DNA of 64,000 bases, from the NCBI GenBank assembly GCA_024180945.1, contig JAKSGN010000037.1:2299501-2363500 (forward strand), written 5' to 3'. Positions 20,719 through 32,516 of this stretch are shown one piece after another. The position numbers and the translations under genes were made by a program. Origin of the DNA: Macrophomina tecta. Its lineage: Eukaryota > Ascomycota > Dothideomycetes > Botryosphaeriales > Botryosphaeriaceae. The notes under the pieces are model-generated. The model searched no databases, had not been told where the DNA came from, and worked only from the letters and a program-made list of their open reading frames with translations. How positions within the stretch are numbered: the first letter of the stretch is position 1; each line of letters starts with the position of its first letter.

Positions 20719-23651
20719 GGTACAAACATGTGGCAATTAGCAGGGCTTGGTCTAGCTCAAGATTACCGGTGCACGGGATGGGTCCTCTATGGGATCAATG
20801 TATCAGCGAAGCTGAGTTTTCTTTTTCGTATGTTTGGCCGAGCGAGGGCATGTGATGGCTGCTAACGTAACGGTGCGTGCTCTTGGTGCGTGCGAGCTGT
20901 AAGGTCCACCGAGGAACGGCCTGGAATCCGGTGGGCCCTACACCCACGATCTCCGACGCCCGACCCGTGCTGGCCAATGATGCTGACCGCGTTGGCTAAT
21001 GGTAGGGCTGCAGCCCGGAGGCTTGTGGACGGGGTGGTGGAGGATGCAGACACGGCTTAGCTTAGGCACAGTAGTCCATCGCAGCGAGTGGTGAGCCGCT
21101 TGGGAGGTGCAGCCCGCGACGGATAGTCCCAGGTGTGCTTCTTTCTCCCTTGTCTCGTGGCCCTCTCCACTGCCCTTCTGCGCTGCCTCACCAGTCGAGG
21201 TCGGCCCACTTCTCCAACCGCTCCTGCCGGTCGCTGCCGGCCAGTACATTCAACCCTTCTCCGCATCAGACGGTTGGGCACTTACCACCAGGCTTCACCT
21301 TCAGCCGCTTTACGCCCCGTTTGGCAATAGTTTCCAGCCGGTGCTGGCCTCTCTCCGGGACATGCTACCTCTATCCCTGACCAGCCCGGGCGCGCGTTCG
21401 CCTGCTGTGATCCGGCTTGAGGAATACTGCTCGCCGCTCGGAACTGGGGTTGAGGACTTAGCCAAGTCGAGAAAGAGAAGAGAAGAAAAGGAACGGCAAG
21501 GGCAATGGCGGAGGTTCTTATATGCTCGTTAGCCTACGCTACCATGTGCTTGCGCCGAATCCTCGATCGAGAACGGCATGGGATAGAAAGATGCGTGCAC
21601 TTTCGCCGGCGGAAGTGGGACCTTGTAGATCATCCGCCGATGCTGGCTAGTAAAGGTGAATTTGGCGGCTCTTTGGGGGGCTTTAATAACTGGTCCCTCC
21701 CATTAGCCGCGGGATGCTATTATAGAGGACGGCACTAATTGCTATATCCCGGACCCGCATCCGACGAGGCCTAGGCCGCTGCATTAGAGACACGAAATAA
21801 GAGAAGAATAAGGAATCAGCTCCAAGCCTATATTGTTAGACCGCAAGTATTCACCGCTATTATTACTATTACTATCGTTATGGTTCCCTCGACATCCAGG
21901 CCAATTATATTGGTGCCTAGGGTCCTTAGTCGGCCGTACGCTCCTTGACTTCTTCGCCTCCCTTAGCCTCAAGGTCGTTAGTTCACTCACCCTCCTCAGC
22001 GGACAGCACCAAGCCCGGTGCAACACAAGGCACTGGCATGAGCATACTAGTCCGCGGCCTGGTTCCGCTCGATGTTGGGATCTATATCGTCGCTGAGCAC
22101 TTTCTTCCGCTTAAGGAGGGGGTCATCGCACGCGGCCGGCAGTCAGTAGTAAGAGAGGAAGAGGGGGGGGGGCGGCGTTTGGTGTTCAAGATCCCCATTG
22201 GAAGGCGAAGATGCGGAGTTGAATAAAGTAGGGTTGGCATGGTAAGCAAGAGGGAGGGCTAGGGGGGCTTCTCTTACACCCAGGCTTATTACGCTAGCTG
22301 CATTGAGCAGAAGGCAACACGTGATAGCTATATATTCCAACAGGTCCACTAGCGGGCGCTCTGCCTCTTCCGAATCGGGACTGCTTGCATCACTAGCTAG
22401 AAAACAACAAACCGGCGTTGGTACTAACTGTCAACGGTCCTCGCCCTTCCTTCGTCCACGATCCTCTCCAACACGATGTCGCACCGTACCGCGTCCTGCT
22501 CTCACTTAAGCGAGAAGAAGGCCGGTCAAAATCAGCCCCCTGCTGTGCAAACGAAGCCGGACGCCGCCCGCGATGTCAGATCAACCCAGAAGCCCCGCCG
22601 CCAGACCGCAGAAGGTGGCTGAGGACAACTTAGATACCACTCGCCAATAGCAGAAGCACCATCGCCAACTAATTGTTCACAGCATCTCAACGCATGTGAA
22701 TTCGACCGGCCCGCTGTCCCTTCGGACTCCCGGGGCCCGAGGGCGTGATTGTCGGGCCGGCAACCTATCGCCGGTATGTTGGGCGCGGCTCATCGATGCT
22801 GCGTCTTTGGTGCTGCCTGTAGTTCAGCGACCGCGTCTTTTCCGCCTGCACCTCTTTGTGTCGATCGACTAGAGCGCCCTGACGAGGCGGTGTACCTCGC
22901 GTGGCCCAGTGGGTCCGAGGTGTGCGAAGTCGGACATGCACCCCCGCACAACTCAAACGCATGTCGTCCAGCCGGGATGAAGGGCCACCGTTTGTTGTGA
23001 AGATGGCGCAGCGGAGGGTTGGGGGAACGCCATCTTTTGCCGATACCTCGTAGAAAGGCGGATGCGCTGCTGAGGGTCCACGGCGAGGTGGCAGGGGGAA
23101 ATCAGCGTCACGCAGTGGCATGACGTATTCTAATGTAGCATTGGTGCCAGGCCGTGCAGTGTTCTCAAGGGGAGGCGGAATCAACAGCATCGCTCCTTAC
23201 CCGAGCTCTACTATAGCATCTAGCTATGCCGTCTCGAGCGACTTATTATGCGGCTACCTCCGGAAAGTTCGAATAGAGCTAGGGCAAGGCTGTCGGCAGC
23301 GGCCGAGGGGAAATACTCGAGAATCTTAGAGTATTAGATTTCGCTAATTGTGAATTACAGAAGGAGCCGTGCTGAAATGCGTGTGAGGAAGTATATTAAT
23401 GGCTTATAGGGCGAGGCTAAGTAGCTGGCCGTAACAAATCGCAACGAGTAATACCTAATAAGAGACTAGACAAACTCAAAATAATCGTAGTTCCAACCCT
23501 AGAACAGACTTATCCGTTAGGTATCCAGTTGGCGATCATAATATCCCGATCCATATCTGCTTGAAAGAAACGTCAGCCTGTCCTTCCCAATATCTAAACA
23601 GAGCAGGAGAAATTTACCTGACAATTTCCACAAACGCTCTGTCGAGTGCTT
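20719..23651. other. Long spacer without a supportable gene
   Basis: Frames at 21107-21532, 21833-22226 and 22765-23190 have no recognisable motif, and their compositions (Pro/Ser/Arg-rich) fit chance frames. A G-run lies near 22164. 23340-23640 is AT-rich 3' flank of the hydrolase gene. No tRNA, repeat or transposon signature was found. Confidence 0.4.
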
Positions 23652-25763
23652 CTAGCTCTTACCGAGTAACAGCGGACTGTCGTTAGGCTCATAGTCACCA
23701 GCGTTGAGGCTGTACTGGGCTCCGAAGAGATGACCCTTCCATTTGTGGTTGATGAAGGTTAGTTGTTGCGGGTGATCTTTGTTCTCCTCGTCCGAACAAT
23801 CTTCACACTGGTAACCTTTCCCATTCTTCAAAACCCCAAGTTCCGCCACGTAGTCTGCCTTGTTCGCAAAATGTTCTGTGTGGCCGACGTATTTGTGCAC
23901 ATCCCAGTCCGTGCTCGGGTTTCCAAACGTGTAGACTCGTAGTCTCTTCATCTTCGTCCACATTGTATCATCAGTTTTTGCCTCCTCAACAAGCTCTTCG
24001 AGAACCATCCTCAGTAGGAGACATCCCTGAGAGTGAGCGACAACTACGACGCTGCCCTTTCCTTCATCTCCCTTCGAACTTAGGGCTTGTTTCAATTTAC
24101 GTTTCAAATTCTCAAGAGCCTCTTTGCTACTCTTAGTCTCAAGGCCGCCTTCCCCACCTCGAGGATCTCGCTGCCCAGCACATTCGATCAAGTCCCAGAG
24201 AATCCCCTCACTTCTGTTGAAGATGCTGTGTACCTCTCGGTTGAACCTTTTTTTCAACTTATTACAAGCCAGGCTGGACCAATAAAGCTCACCGGCGATG
24301 CCGTTGATAAAGAACCATGGCTCTTCTTTGGGGATACTCTTGGCCGTATTATCTCCTACCATATCATCGTCGCCGTCCGTTTCAAGCTGCGTGTCCATAA
24401 CGAAGTTGGCTAGGCCACTTTGGTCTTGGTCGTCCTGCAGGATAACGACGAGGGATTTCGCAAGTCGCTGCAGCTGGCTTATTACCGCATGCCTGTTCAT
24501 TGCCTTACCCAGATGCAACTCGTTATACCTGTTGTCGTCTTCCTTCCCGTTGGCTTCTTCCCCTTCCGGCGTACTGGCTGCGACAAAAAGCTTTGCGGGT
24601 TCAACGAGGGAAATGAAGAACTGGGCCACCTTGCTCCTGTTGTTGACGATGTGCTGGAGTGTTGCTGCCGTCTCCTTATTTCCCATGATCTGCGCATAAA
24701 TCGCCGGAGCCCGTCCTAGATCTGGAGCAACCGCCGCGAAAATGCATTCCGTGATTTCGAAAACCGAGCTTCTCACCACTTCCGGATCCGCGTTCCGGAA
24801 AACAGCCGTCGCAGTCTCCAGAACGACGTTCGGCTCGGCACATAGCGAGAACAGTTTGCCTGCGCCCTGGGACAGTTTGAACCTCCCCGCGCGAAGAGTA
24901 TCAGTGACCACTCCTGCCGCGATGCTTTCAGCATGCCCGGCAATGCTGCTGATATGGTTGGCAACCTCGACAGTACTTCCAGCAACATCTTCGACAGCTC
25001 CTCCGACAACACCTTCGACGGTTCCTCCTACGATGCGAGCAGCCTCTCCCGCAATGCTGGCAGCCCCTTGAGTAATGCGCAGAGCACCTCCAGCCGCTCC
25101 GCCGGTGATTTTGGTTGCCTCTTCCGCGATGATGGCCGCGTTCCTGGCGATCGCTATCGCTGCGCCTCCTGCGTCTTCCGCGGCTGCTCCCGTGACTTTA
25201 TTAGCTTCCCCAGCAACTTCCGCAGCTTTGCCAGCGATTTTCACGGCACTTTCCGCAGTCCCTCCGACGGCCTTGCTGGCTATTCCGGCGGCCTCGTCGG
25301 CGATGGAGAGCGCATTTCCGACGATTTTTGCGGCGGTGCGTTGAGCGGGACTACTAGTCGCGGTAACGATAGTCGTAGCATTTACGGCGATATGGGCAGC
25401 GTTTCTAGCCATATTTGTTGCCCTTTTGGTGGCGTCTTCGCCCGCTTGTTCCGCGATTCGGGTAGCGTCTTCCACGATGTTCAGAGCATTCCTGCCGATT
25501 GCGACTGTGCCCATTGCGACACCTCCAGCAACGTCTTGGAGTGTTGCTGTAGCCATTCCAGCAGCATTTCGCGCAATGTCCCTGGCCGTGCCGGGAACAT
25601 CTTGTACCTCTCCTTCAGCAATTCTCAAAGCTTTCTCTGCTAGATCGGCTGCAACCTTCACTTCTCTGGCCACCTCCTCTCCGACAGCATGTGTGGCAAT
25701 TTTGGCGGTATGATCAGCAATGGCGGCAACATTGCGAAAAGCGGCGAGCGTGTGTCCTAGCAT
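23652..25763 (-). CDS. Alpha/beta hydrolase with N-terminal LEA-like alanine-rich repeats
   Basis: An intronless 703-aa protein. Residues 1 to about 310 are tandem degenerate amphipathic helices rich in Ala, Gly, Val and Ile, with repeated IARNAA, IAGEAA and IVGNA units and no aromatic core. This is like late-embryogenesis-abundant or apolipoprotein-type surface-binding helices. Residues 330-450 are helical. From about 485 an alpha/beta hydrolase domain begins with WFFINGIAGELYW and a LI(E)C-QRD segment. The nucleophile elbow is AHSQG with Ser 578, and Asp 637 (NKADYVA) and His 678 (KGHLFG) are candidates for the rest of the triad. The likely role is a lipase or esterase acting at a membrane or lipid surface; that link between the two halves is inferred. 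No signal peptide. Length and frame are intact. Confidence 0.8.
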   Translation of the reverse strand: MLGHTLAAFRNVAAIADHTAKIATHAVGEEVAREVKVAADLAEKALRIAEGEVQDVPGTARDIARNAAGMATATLQDVAGGVAMGTVAIGRNALNIVEDATRIAEQAGEDATKRATNMARNAAHIAVNATTIVTATSSPAQRTAAKIVGNALSIADEAAGIASKAVGGTAESAVKIAGKAAEVAGEANKVTGAAAEDAGGAAIAIARNAAIIAEEATKITGGAAGGALRITQGAASIAGEAARIVGGTVEGVVGGAVEDVAGSTVEVANHISSIAGHAESIAAGVVTDTLRAGRFKLSQGAGKLFSLCAEPNVVLETATAVFRNADPEVVRSSVFEITECIFAAVAPDLGRAPAIYAQIMGNKETAATLQHIVNNRSKVAQFFISLVEPAKLFVAASTPEGEEANGKEDDNRYNELHLGKAMNRHAVISQLQRLAKSLVVILQDDQDQSGLANFVMDTQLETDGDDDMVGDNTAKSIPKEEPWFFINGIAGELYWSSLACNKLKKRFNREVHSIFNRSEGILWDLIECAGQRDPRGGEGGLETKSSKEALENLKRKLKQALSSKGDEGKGSVVVVAHSQGCLLLRMVLEELVEEAKTDDTMWTKMKRLRVYTFGNPSTDWDVHKYVGHTEHFANKADYVAELGVLKNGKGYQCEDCSDEENKDHPQQLTFINHKWKGHLFGAQYSLNAGDYEPNDSPLLLGKS

Positions 25764-26514
25764 GATAAAGCTGGATTTGGCCGTGACATGTAAAGTTTCC
25801 GACTAATCAAAAACTTGACGCTTAAGAACTGTGGAATCGAGAATGGCACCCCAAAAAGGTAAGAGTGATCTTTGTTTCTTTGACACTACACTGCCTTTAT
25901 CTAAGGTTTGTAGAGCTATTCACGTGTTTAAGCTACATACACTCGAAGCCTTCCGACGTCGTATACCATCACATGTCTAAGCTGAATCAACTTCGACCCT
26001 AATGTTCGGTGAGTTAGTTCCAAGCAATAGCTCTTCCCTGCTATATCGATAACTTAATCATTACGTAACTTTTTACTCGTGTCTGCACTCCGCACTAATT
26101 TAGGCTTAGGATAAATCCTACGGGACTATTTGACAATATTGATGGCTTGGAGGCCTATTGTGATAGGCAGCTGTTATAGGAAGTAGGATTGCATACCGTC
26201 TAGCTGACCTTCCTGTTCAGCCCTTCCGAGTGTTACTTATAACACCCCGCCCCGAAGTCCGAAAGGAAGCAGGCTGTTGGTAACGCAAAGTAATAGAGAG
26301 AAAGCTGACTACGAAGTCTCCTTAATATGTGTTGCGTCACGCGGCCGCGGAAAACGCTGTTGCAAACATTCAGAAATTCCAATCCACGAGGATAGATCCC
26401 CTAATAGCCTATCATGCCTCGCTCGAGACCAATATAGTCCGTAATATCGTGCTAGCCGGCGGGAGTGTTTAGATCTCATATTTCCGTCCTTCTCTTAGAG
26501 CACTCCTTACACAT
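25764..26514. other. Upstream region of the hydrolase gene
   Basis: No open frame of note. The first 250 bp are the probable promoter. A short GC island (GCGGCCGCGG) sits near 26340. Confidence 0.4.
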
Positions 26515-27128
26515 CCAGTCAACCGGTAACCTGGGCGCCCTTGTCATCGAAGCCCTCCTCAACTCTGGCCACTTCAATATCGCCGTTCTCGCCCGCTCGC
26601 CGGCGCCAGACAGCCCGTTTCCCCGCGCCGTTGCGGTCTGAGTGGTCGACTACGCCTCGCTGGGGACTCACTACGCTCAGCTGTAGCCGGCCAAGCCGCG
26701 CTGGTCTCAGCCCTCCCGCGCGACACAATCTCTCTCCAACACGCGCTCATCGACGCCGCCGCGGCCGCACGGGTCAAGCGTACCATCCCCTCGGAATACG
26801 GGGCCGACCTTACGAACCCCCGCACACGCGCGCTCCCGACGTACAGGACCAAGGTCAGCGTACAGGAGCACCTCGAGGAGGAGGCGCGCACGTCCCACGG
26901 CAGCCTGACCTACACGCACGTGTTCAACAGCGTGCTGTTAGACCCGGGGGCTGCGCGCGGGGCTGCTGCTCGACGCTAAGGCGCGGAAGGCGGTACTGTA
27001 CAACGGCGGGGCGGCGCCCGGCGGCGACGGCGAGCAGGGCCGTGTACGTGCAGGACGCCGCCGTCTCCCAGTGCTGGCTGCTGGAGGAGGTGGCTAAGGA
27101 GATAATCAAGGAGCTTATTCAGCAGTGA
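26515..27128 (+). pseudogene. NmrA-like / isoflavone reductase-like oxidoreductase, broken
   Basis: The translation shows the NmrA-type short-chain reductase family in pieces. An N-terminal NLGALVIEALL (normally the end of the GGxGxxG dinucleotide-binding loop) and a NIAVLARSP strand come first, then an in-frame TGA in place of Arg at 26639. In another frame (26720-26960) there is RDTISLQHALIDAA, RTIPSEYGADLTNP (the family's FIPSEFG motif), a KVSVQEHLE helix and LTYTHVFNSVLLDPG. A further frame reads LLLDAKARKAVLYNGG. At least two frameshifts and one nonsense codon are present, and the first residues including the start and GGxG are missing. Substrate unknown. Non-functional on direct reading. 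Confidence 0.75.
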
Positions 27129-28968
27129 ATTAGCTTCGCATGGACAAAGTAGAACACGGACATGTGTCTGCTGGGAAGTAAGTGTGCCCTCAAGAGTCCT
27201 TTGATGATGAATTGCTCGAAAAGCAAGGCTAAGACTATTAAATTTCGATTTCATGTATGGCAGCTCTTTTTGCAGTGAAAGGACTCCCGGTCAAGGTCAA
27301 AATGTTATTGTACCATGACCACCCAGTCTGACCCACGCGGTTGAGACACCGAGGGGAGAATTTCAGGTAGATTCTAATAAATTAGAAGCCCGCAACACCT
27401 CGCACTCTTCGAATCCCAAAAGGACATCGGGGTTCGCCCACAGCCCTCCGAGACAAAACGATTCGGACCCTGGTCCGCGGCGCGCGGCAGCATTGCCCCC
27501 TCTTTCATTGTCTATCTCTGTAAATTTCCTTCACTCGGGCGTAAAGTCCACGCTGATGCTAGTGCTGCGAAAGTAATGTTTAAGAGCGCGCCCCAACTAC
27601 CGGCTTTTTCCTGGTAGAAAGCCCCTCGCGCATAGTTCCATTTGGTAGCTAATCTGGCCAAGCACTTACACCGGGCTCGACCATTCCCGCGCAGAGAGAA
27701 AAAAAAAAGAAAAAAAAAAAAAAAAAACTGGGTTCTGCATGTGGTGTAAGTAGCAGCCAGACGAATATCCTATTGGAATCGTGTTAATTGGGGCCCAGTA
27801 CAGAAGGCTCTTGTGCCTCGGACGAAGCCCTATTGCCGCTCTTGTCGAAGCCACATCTGATGTCTACGGAAGAGATGAGGTGTTAGGCAATGGTTGTGCA
27901 AATGAAAGACTAGATGGTTGCAATGAAGAGCAAGACGGTAGTGACCCTGCTTGCCTTATATAAGCTACGTGACCTGAGATGTAAGCAAGGAATGCTTAAC
28001 GTGTTTAGCTAGGGTTAAGCATGGTATGCCTGCCGTAGAAGGCTGAGAAATAGGAAGGGAATGCTAAGTGTTTTAAGGAGCATGCTAAAATCGATGGGAG
28101 GCTAATGGGGGCTTGTGCAAGCTGCGACACAAGAAGTAGGCAGTGTCGTTAGCCAAACCGGATATTAGGATGTCCGCAATACTTTAAATTACGGCGGCAA
28201 TGAAGGGTGCTGGTTGGCGCATTCCTGAGGACCGAGGGCACGGAGTTCCGCCGTATCAACAGGAGAGCAGGCTACTGCCGACATAAGATTACGGGCCAGC
28301 TCGTCATTCTAGGAAGTCGGTACGGTGCTGACCGTGGTGCGTATGTGCGTCTTACTCTCTTGCTGGAGCACGGCTATGTGTAGGAATCCGGATTATTGTA
28401 GGCTTGGTGGTAGAGGACCCTCAGACGGTTAATAAAATTGTAAAGGTTAGCACGGCTAACACGCCAACAACGCTACGGGCTAAAGCACTAATAATTCTAT
28501 AAATCCTCTCCAAAACTAAGAATGGCCGTCAAGCTTAGGTGGTGTAGATTAACTTATTCTAGCCGAGTGGTAGCCTAGAGCGCCCAGAGGCAGGTAGTGC
28601 TTACTATGGTTTCGGAACTTTCCGGATAGCTGTTAATCCGATTGCTTGCACTGTAAGCCCTGCCTACCTCCCGACGCACCCTCGACCATCGGGTGAGTGG
28701 CCTACGGTGGCTCCGTCGGGGCTAGTGGATTCCTAAGTAGCTGCCTAGCACCCACCCGGCGGACGGTCGGGTGATTGGAAGCGCTGCCTAAATCAACCCC
28801 GCTCCTTGGCGTTCAGCCATATGGGCAGACTGCTCACATGCTATTCGTCTTGAGAAGATGAAATAGTAAGGTAACTTAAGAACGACGAGACATGATTATT
28901 AGTCCTTAGCCTGTATATCTCCTATAAGCATTCGAAAGAGGCCCTGTGTCCGAATTTCAGCTACAAAG
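27129..28968. other. Spacer with poly-A tract and a weak coding relic
   Basis: Contains an A-rich run at about 27698-27727. On the minus strand at about 28190-28390 a fragment reads like protein (AVLQQESKTHIR, then ELARNLMSAVACSPVDTAEL) but is bounded by stops. It could be part of a transposon gag or an old gene and cannot be assigned. No other feature is supported. Confidence 0.4.
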
Positions 28969-30467
28969 ATGTTCGAGCCGAACTTTACTCTTCCATCCTC
29001 AAACAGCTTCGTCACAGGCGCCAACGTCCGGAGCACACTCAGCATGGTATGGAGCTGTTTGTCCATCATCTTACTCTGCACAGGGAGTATCCAGCACCTT
29101 AACTTTTGCCCGCAAGTCACTTGCCAGAGCGTGCGAAGTCTCCTATACCGTCCTTCTCGAAAAGCTAAGTGGATGCTACTTACCGTTTTTGCGCTCGAAG
29201 TTGTCACGGGCAAGGCGCTTACGGACCTCCTTTTAGCATTGCACAACAAGAAGGAAGTGGGGCAGGAGGCAAGACCAGGTAGAACCAATTGGACGTTGAC
29301 GCATGCCTTCCTCGCTGACATGGGCGGCTTTGCCATTGTTTTTCCAGCACAAATGAATCCTCCACCCAGCGGCGCCGGCCCGCAAGTTGATGGGAATCCA
29401 GGTGCGCCCAACTTAGACCCGGCAACGGCGAGGTTGGAAATATCCTTGCAGCTAGGGATCGGATTGAAAGATGGAGTTTTGAGCATTTTCGTAACCGGAA
29501 TAGGCGCGCACCATGCTCTTCAAGAACACCGGATTGGGATAGAGACGATACAAACTACACTACGGCAAGAATGGCGCTCCAGGACTTCGACATCAACTGG
29601 ATTAATAGTGGGTCAGCTCAAGAATATTGGCAGAATCTCGCCGCGCTACAAGGCAATATCTGGATCCCGGACGCGAATCAGCTGTGCCTCGCTTGGAGCC
29701 TTGGAATCATCAATTCACTGCCAGATGCGCCTAAAGACGACCTGGAGGACCGAAATAAGAGCGATGCCTTAGTTAAATTGCTAGTAATCATCCAGCTAAT
29801 CTGGCTCATCGCCGAACTTATCACCCGTAAAATAAAGGGCCTGCCGTCATCTCAGCTCGAAATCGCAACACAGGCGTTTGCAGCGTGCAGCATCACTTCG
29901 TACATTTTGGTGTTGCCCAAGCCTAAGGACGTCGTCAATGTTGCGCAAAAAGTCGTGCGATGCCAACGTCCAACAGCACAACGAATGGCCCGAATCGCCG
30001 GCGGAGGACCGCTTTGTTGGCAATTCGCTCGACGCGTTTATTGGATGCCTAACCATGCGATCCACTATCAAGGGCCCGACTGGAGATACTTCCGTGGTTT
30101 CGTTCTCGGCAGTGGATTTGGAGCCATGCTGTTTGGCGCTGTGCACGCTATTGCTTGGGACTTTGACTTTCCCACGCCGGTGGAACGAACGCTGTGGCAG
30201 GTTGCTGTAATCGTAACGGTTGGAGTTCCCTGTTTATCGTGCCTGTGGAGTGGAATTGCTTGGTTGAGTACTAAGTATAGCTTCCTACGGGATTATATAG
30301 GTCTAGGGAATCGGCACTGGTACCAATGGGTTGCTATTGGGGTTTTGGGCATAGCGTATGTACTGGCTCGCTTGTATATTCTTGTGGAAACTTTTCGGAC
30401 GTTATACTTCTTGCCGCCTAGAGCATATGTTACGACCTGGGCTGTAAATTATCCTTATATAGGGTGA
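28969..30467 (+). CDS. Multipass membrane protein, fungal hypothetical family
   Basis: Two exons, 28969-29401 and 29452-30467, give 482 aa. The 50-bp intron (donor GTGCGC, acceptor TTGCAG) joins two frames that are otherwise incompatible. The N-terminus has the family-typical order LSMVWSCLSIILLCT, a Trp/Lys KWML step and LTHAFLADMGGFAI, a lumenal-type segment and membrane helices near residues 20-37 and 70-90. Exon 2 encodes helices around ALVKLLVIIQLIWLIAEL, an AFAACSITSYILVL helix and a FRGFVLGSGFGAMLFGAVHA then AWDFDFPT signature. Two or three further helices follow, and the protein ends in RLYILVETFRTLYFLPP. This matches a widespread, uncharacterised fungal membrane protein family often found among accessory genes. 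No function can be given. The donor is weaker than usual, so exon 1 may end slightly differently. Confidence 0.75.
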
Positions 30468-30780
30468 GTAGAGGGAAAATACAAGGCTAGGCACAAATAA
30501 GAAACTAATTAATATTACAAAGTTCACGTAATGTACTTCACAAGCGAGTGGGTTATATAAGCGATTAGTTACCTTAACACTAAAACTCTTGATCAAACCA
30601 CTTTAAATACAAATCCATCCATAACCACAAAAGCAATTAATTAGAGTCTTTAGAGCTCCACCTTCTAAAGGGCGTTTGCTCCTGCGGCTTGTGGTTCCGG
30701 CAGCCCGATAGTAAGCTATCGGTTACTACGCCACCCCCTAATGCGACTACGACCGCCGCCCGGGGCCCTCTAGGACGCAC
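30468..30780. other. Spacer
   Basis: AT-rich 3' flank followed by a shift to GC-rich sequence at about 30660. This shift may mark the upstream part of the LysM relic, in which a second degraded copy cannot be resolved. Confidence 0.35.
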
Positions 30781-31036
30781 GCACACCGGCCAGCCGGCGG
30801 ACTATGACGAGTAGCACGTCGTAACAGACGGACACTCGTGCTAGAGTATCGCGAACGCGGCCGGGATATCGCTAGCGCAATTCCCAACGTAAAACCCGGC
30901 CGTTAGCTCCGACTGCGTGGACAACTTCTAGCTCGACTCGGCCTACTACGTCGGCGTCGCCGGCGACGGCGATGAGCTAACGACCGCATCCGCGCCCCAT
31001 AACTACACCAGCGACGAGCACAGCACCCACGCCTAG
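30781..31036 (+). pseudogene. LysM-domain (chitin-binding) relic with RIP-type stops
   Basis: In frame from about 30801 the translation follows a fungal LysM domain. It runs DYDE, stop, HVVTDGHSC, stop, SIANAAGISLAQF, then N-PAV-SDC and AYYVGVAG. This corresponds to the family pattern Y-x-V-x2-GDSCxxIAxxxGISLxxFxxWNPAVxSDC...YYVCVGV. The interrupting codons are TAG or TAA at places expected to be CAG or CAA, and the domain's usual W in WNPAV is lost. LysM effectors bind chitin fragments and dampen plant recognition in other fungi; here the gene is dead. No signal peptide or start can be assigned. Confidence 0.7.
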
Positions 31037-31189
31037 CCTAGTTCCGCGAAAACAATACTCGCGGGGGCGACGAGAACGATAGCCTAGGTAATAGTAATAG
31101 TAGCCGCGAGTAGGGGTACCCCGTTATCGCCGGGGACCCGCGATACTACCCGCTGCTCGGTCCCAACGCAGCGGACGAGGAGTGGGATT

Positions 31190-31671
31190 GAAGATAGAAG
31201 GCGTAGGGCGGGCGAGGCTTAGACGGCGTACTAGCGAACGTATTCCGTGTTGCGCCGGCTAGGGAAGAGGTGGAGGGTTTACTAGAAGCGTTTAAAAGAA
31301 GGCTATAAAAAAGTAGACGTCTAACGTAACTAAGCACTGTGTGCGAAGGCCGTACCAGTAAGCACACTGAATCGTTATGTAGCTAACCGCGAAAGCCAAA
31401 GCTATCTAATGAGCGTGGCTTATGTACATGTAGGAAAATGTACACAGTCAGCATCGGTCTCCCCGACCCGTCCCCCTGCGGTACAGATTGTCGGGAGCAA
31501 TGGTGGTCGATCCGTTTAATCTGCCTTCGCCCAGGCAGGAACAGCCAGATCATCACTCAACGTCAGGTGATCCTGGTGACCCGACTTGTGGATCTTTCTT
31601 CAGTGCGTATCTGCACCCCACTTTATTCCCTCGCTCTGCCTACTTCATGCCCTATAGTTGCTGCGCCGTAA
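31190..31671 (+). repeat. Gypsy-family LTR relic
   Basis: Aligns with the LTR at 7388-7823 and those of the 33219-40950 element. It shares TAAGCACTGTGTGCGAAGGCC, a CCGCGAAAGCCAAAGCTATCTAA block, CTTCAGTGCGTATCTGCACC and the right end CTGCGCCGTAA. The left end is degraded, so its start is approximate and no target duplication can be given. It lies just downstream of the LysM relic. Confidence 0.7.
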
Positions 31672-32374
31672 AATTATGAAAAGCGACTATTCTTGAGTCG
31701 AGCTCTTCTATTAAATCTCGTCATTGCCTTATTACTGGGTGCCTCCAATATTTATGCCAAATACGATGTGCGTTAATGATTTTTTTTTTTTTTTTGGAGG
31801 TGGGACAGGGCCGACGGGATATTCTTGAAAGTGGACTCAAGGGATGAACAGTCATACGCCAGGTTACTGGGATAGCAGCAAGCCTCTAAGATTACGAAAA
31901 GTCCGCTGAGGATCCCACTGACGGCGGTAGAACGTTATACCGCAAAACGTTCTTGCCCCCCTATTCTAATACAGACGCTCTCGGTTCCGCGTTTTCCAAA
32001 GACGTGCATAGTGAATTTAATTGTTCTTATTCACGCGCTATCCGCTACCTTATGCGGGCTGCCCGTCCTATCTACGCTTCGAATCGGCACGGATTCCACG
32101 ATAGCTACTAGCATTGGGTTCCACCTGCTTGCGAATATGCACCAAAGCCTAGTCGACGAGGAAAGTCTAGTCTAGCCAGATGTGGCCTTGAAAATGGCGA
32201 CTGAGAGCATCAATAGCAGCAACACCGCGCTGTATCTTATACTTCACGTTAACTACATGCGCCTGGCTCATTTCGCATTTCTAATCATTGCTCTAAATGA
32301 CCCCAAACCTCAGCTTCGTATCTGCATGCACCCAGGAAGTAGTAGACGCACATTTAAGCACGACAGGCTTCTCT
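31672..32374. other. Spacer left of the nested transposons
   Basis: Contains a T-run at about 31780-31796 and short frames without motifs. It ends at the copia target-site duplication (32375-32379). Confidence 0.45.
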
Positions 32375-32379
32375 CGTAC

Positions 32380-32516
32380 TGTTGGATTTGGTGGTGATAC
32401 CATCAATTGAGAATGAGTGGCATGAGGCGTAAGAGGGACGCTTAGGGGAGTCCTCTTATCAGTCCTCTTCCGTGACTAAGCTAAAGTTTATTGTACACAC
32501 ACGTAATATTCCAACA
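32380..32516 (-). repeat. 3' LTR of the copia element
   Basis: 137 bp, TGTTGGATTTGG...TATTCCAACA on the + strand. It is nearly identical to the 5' LTR at 45534-45670; the differences are mainly G/A and C/T transitions. Confidence 0.92.

Noticed and set aside
24933..25643. 236-aa + frame
   Set aside because: Antisense of the repetitive part of the hydrolase gene; its apparent repeats mirror the sense repeats.
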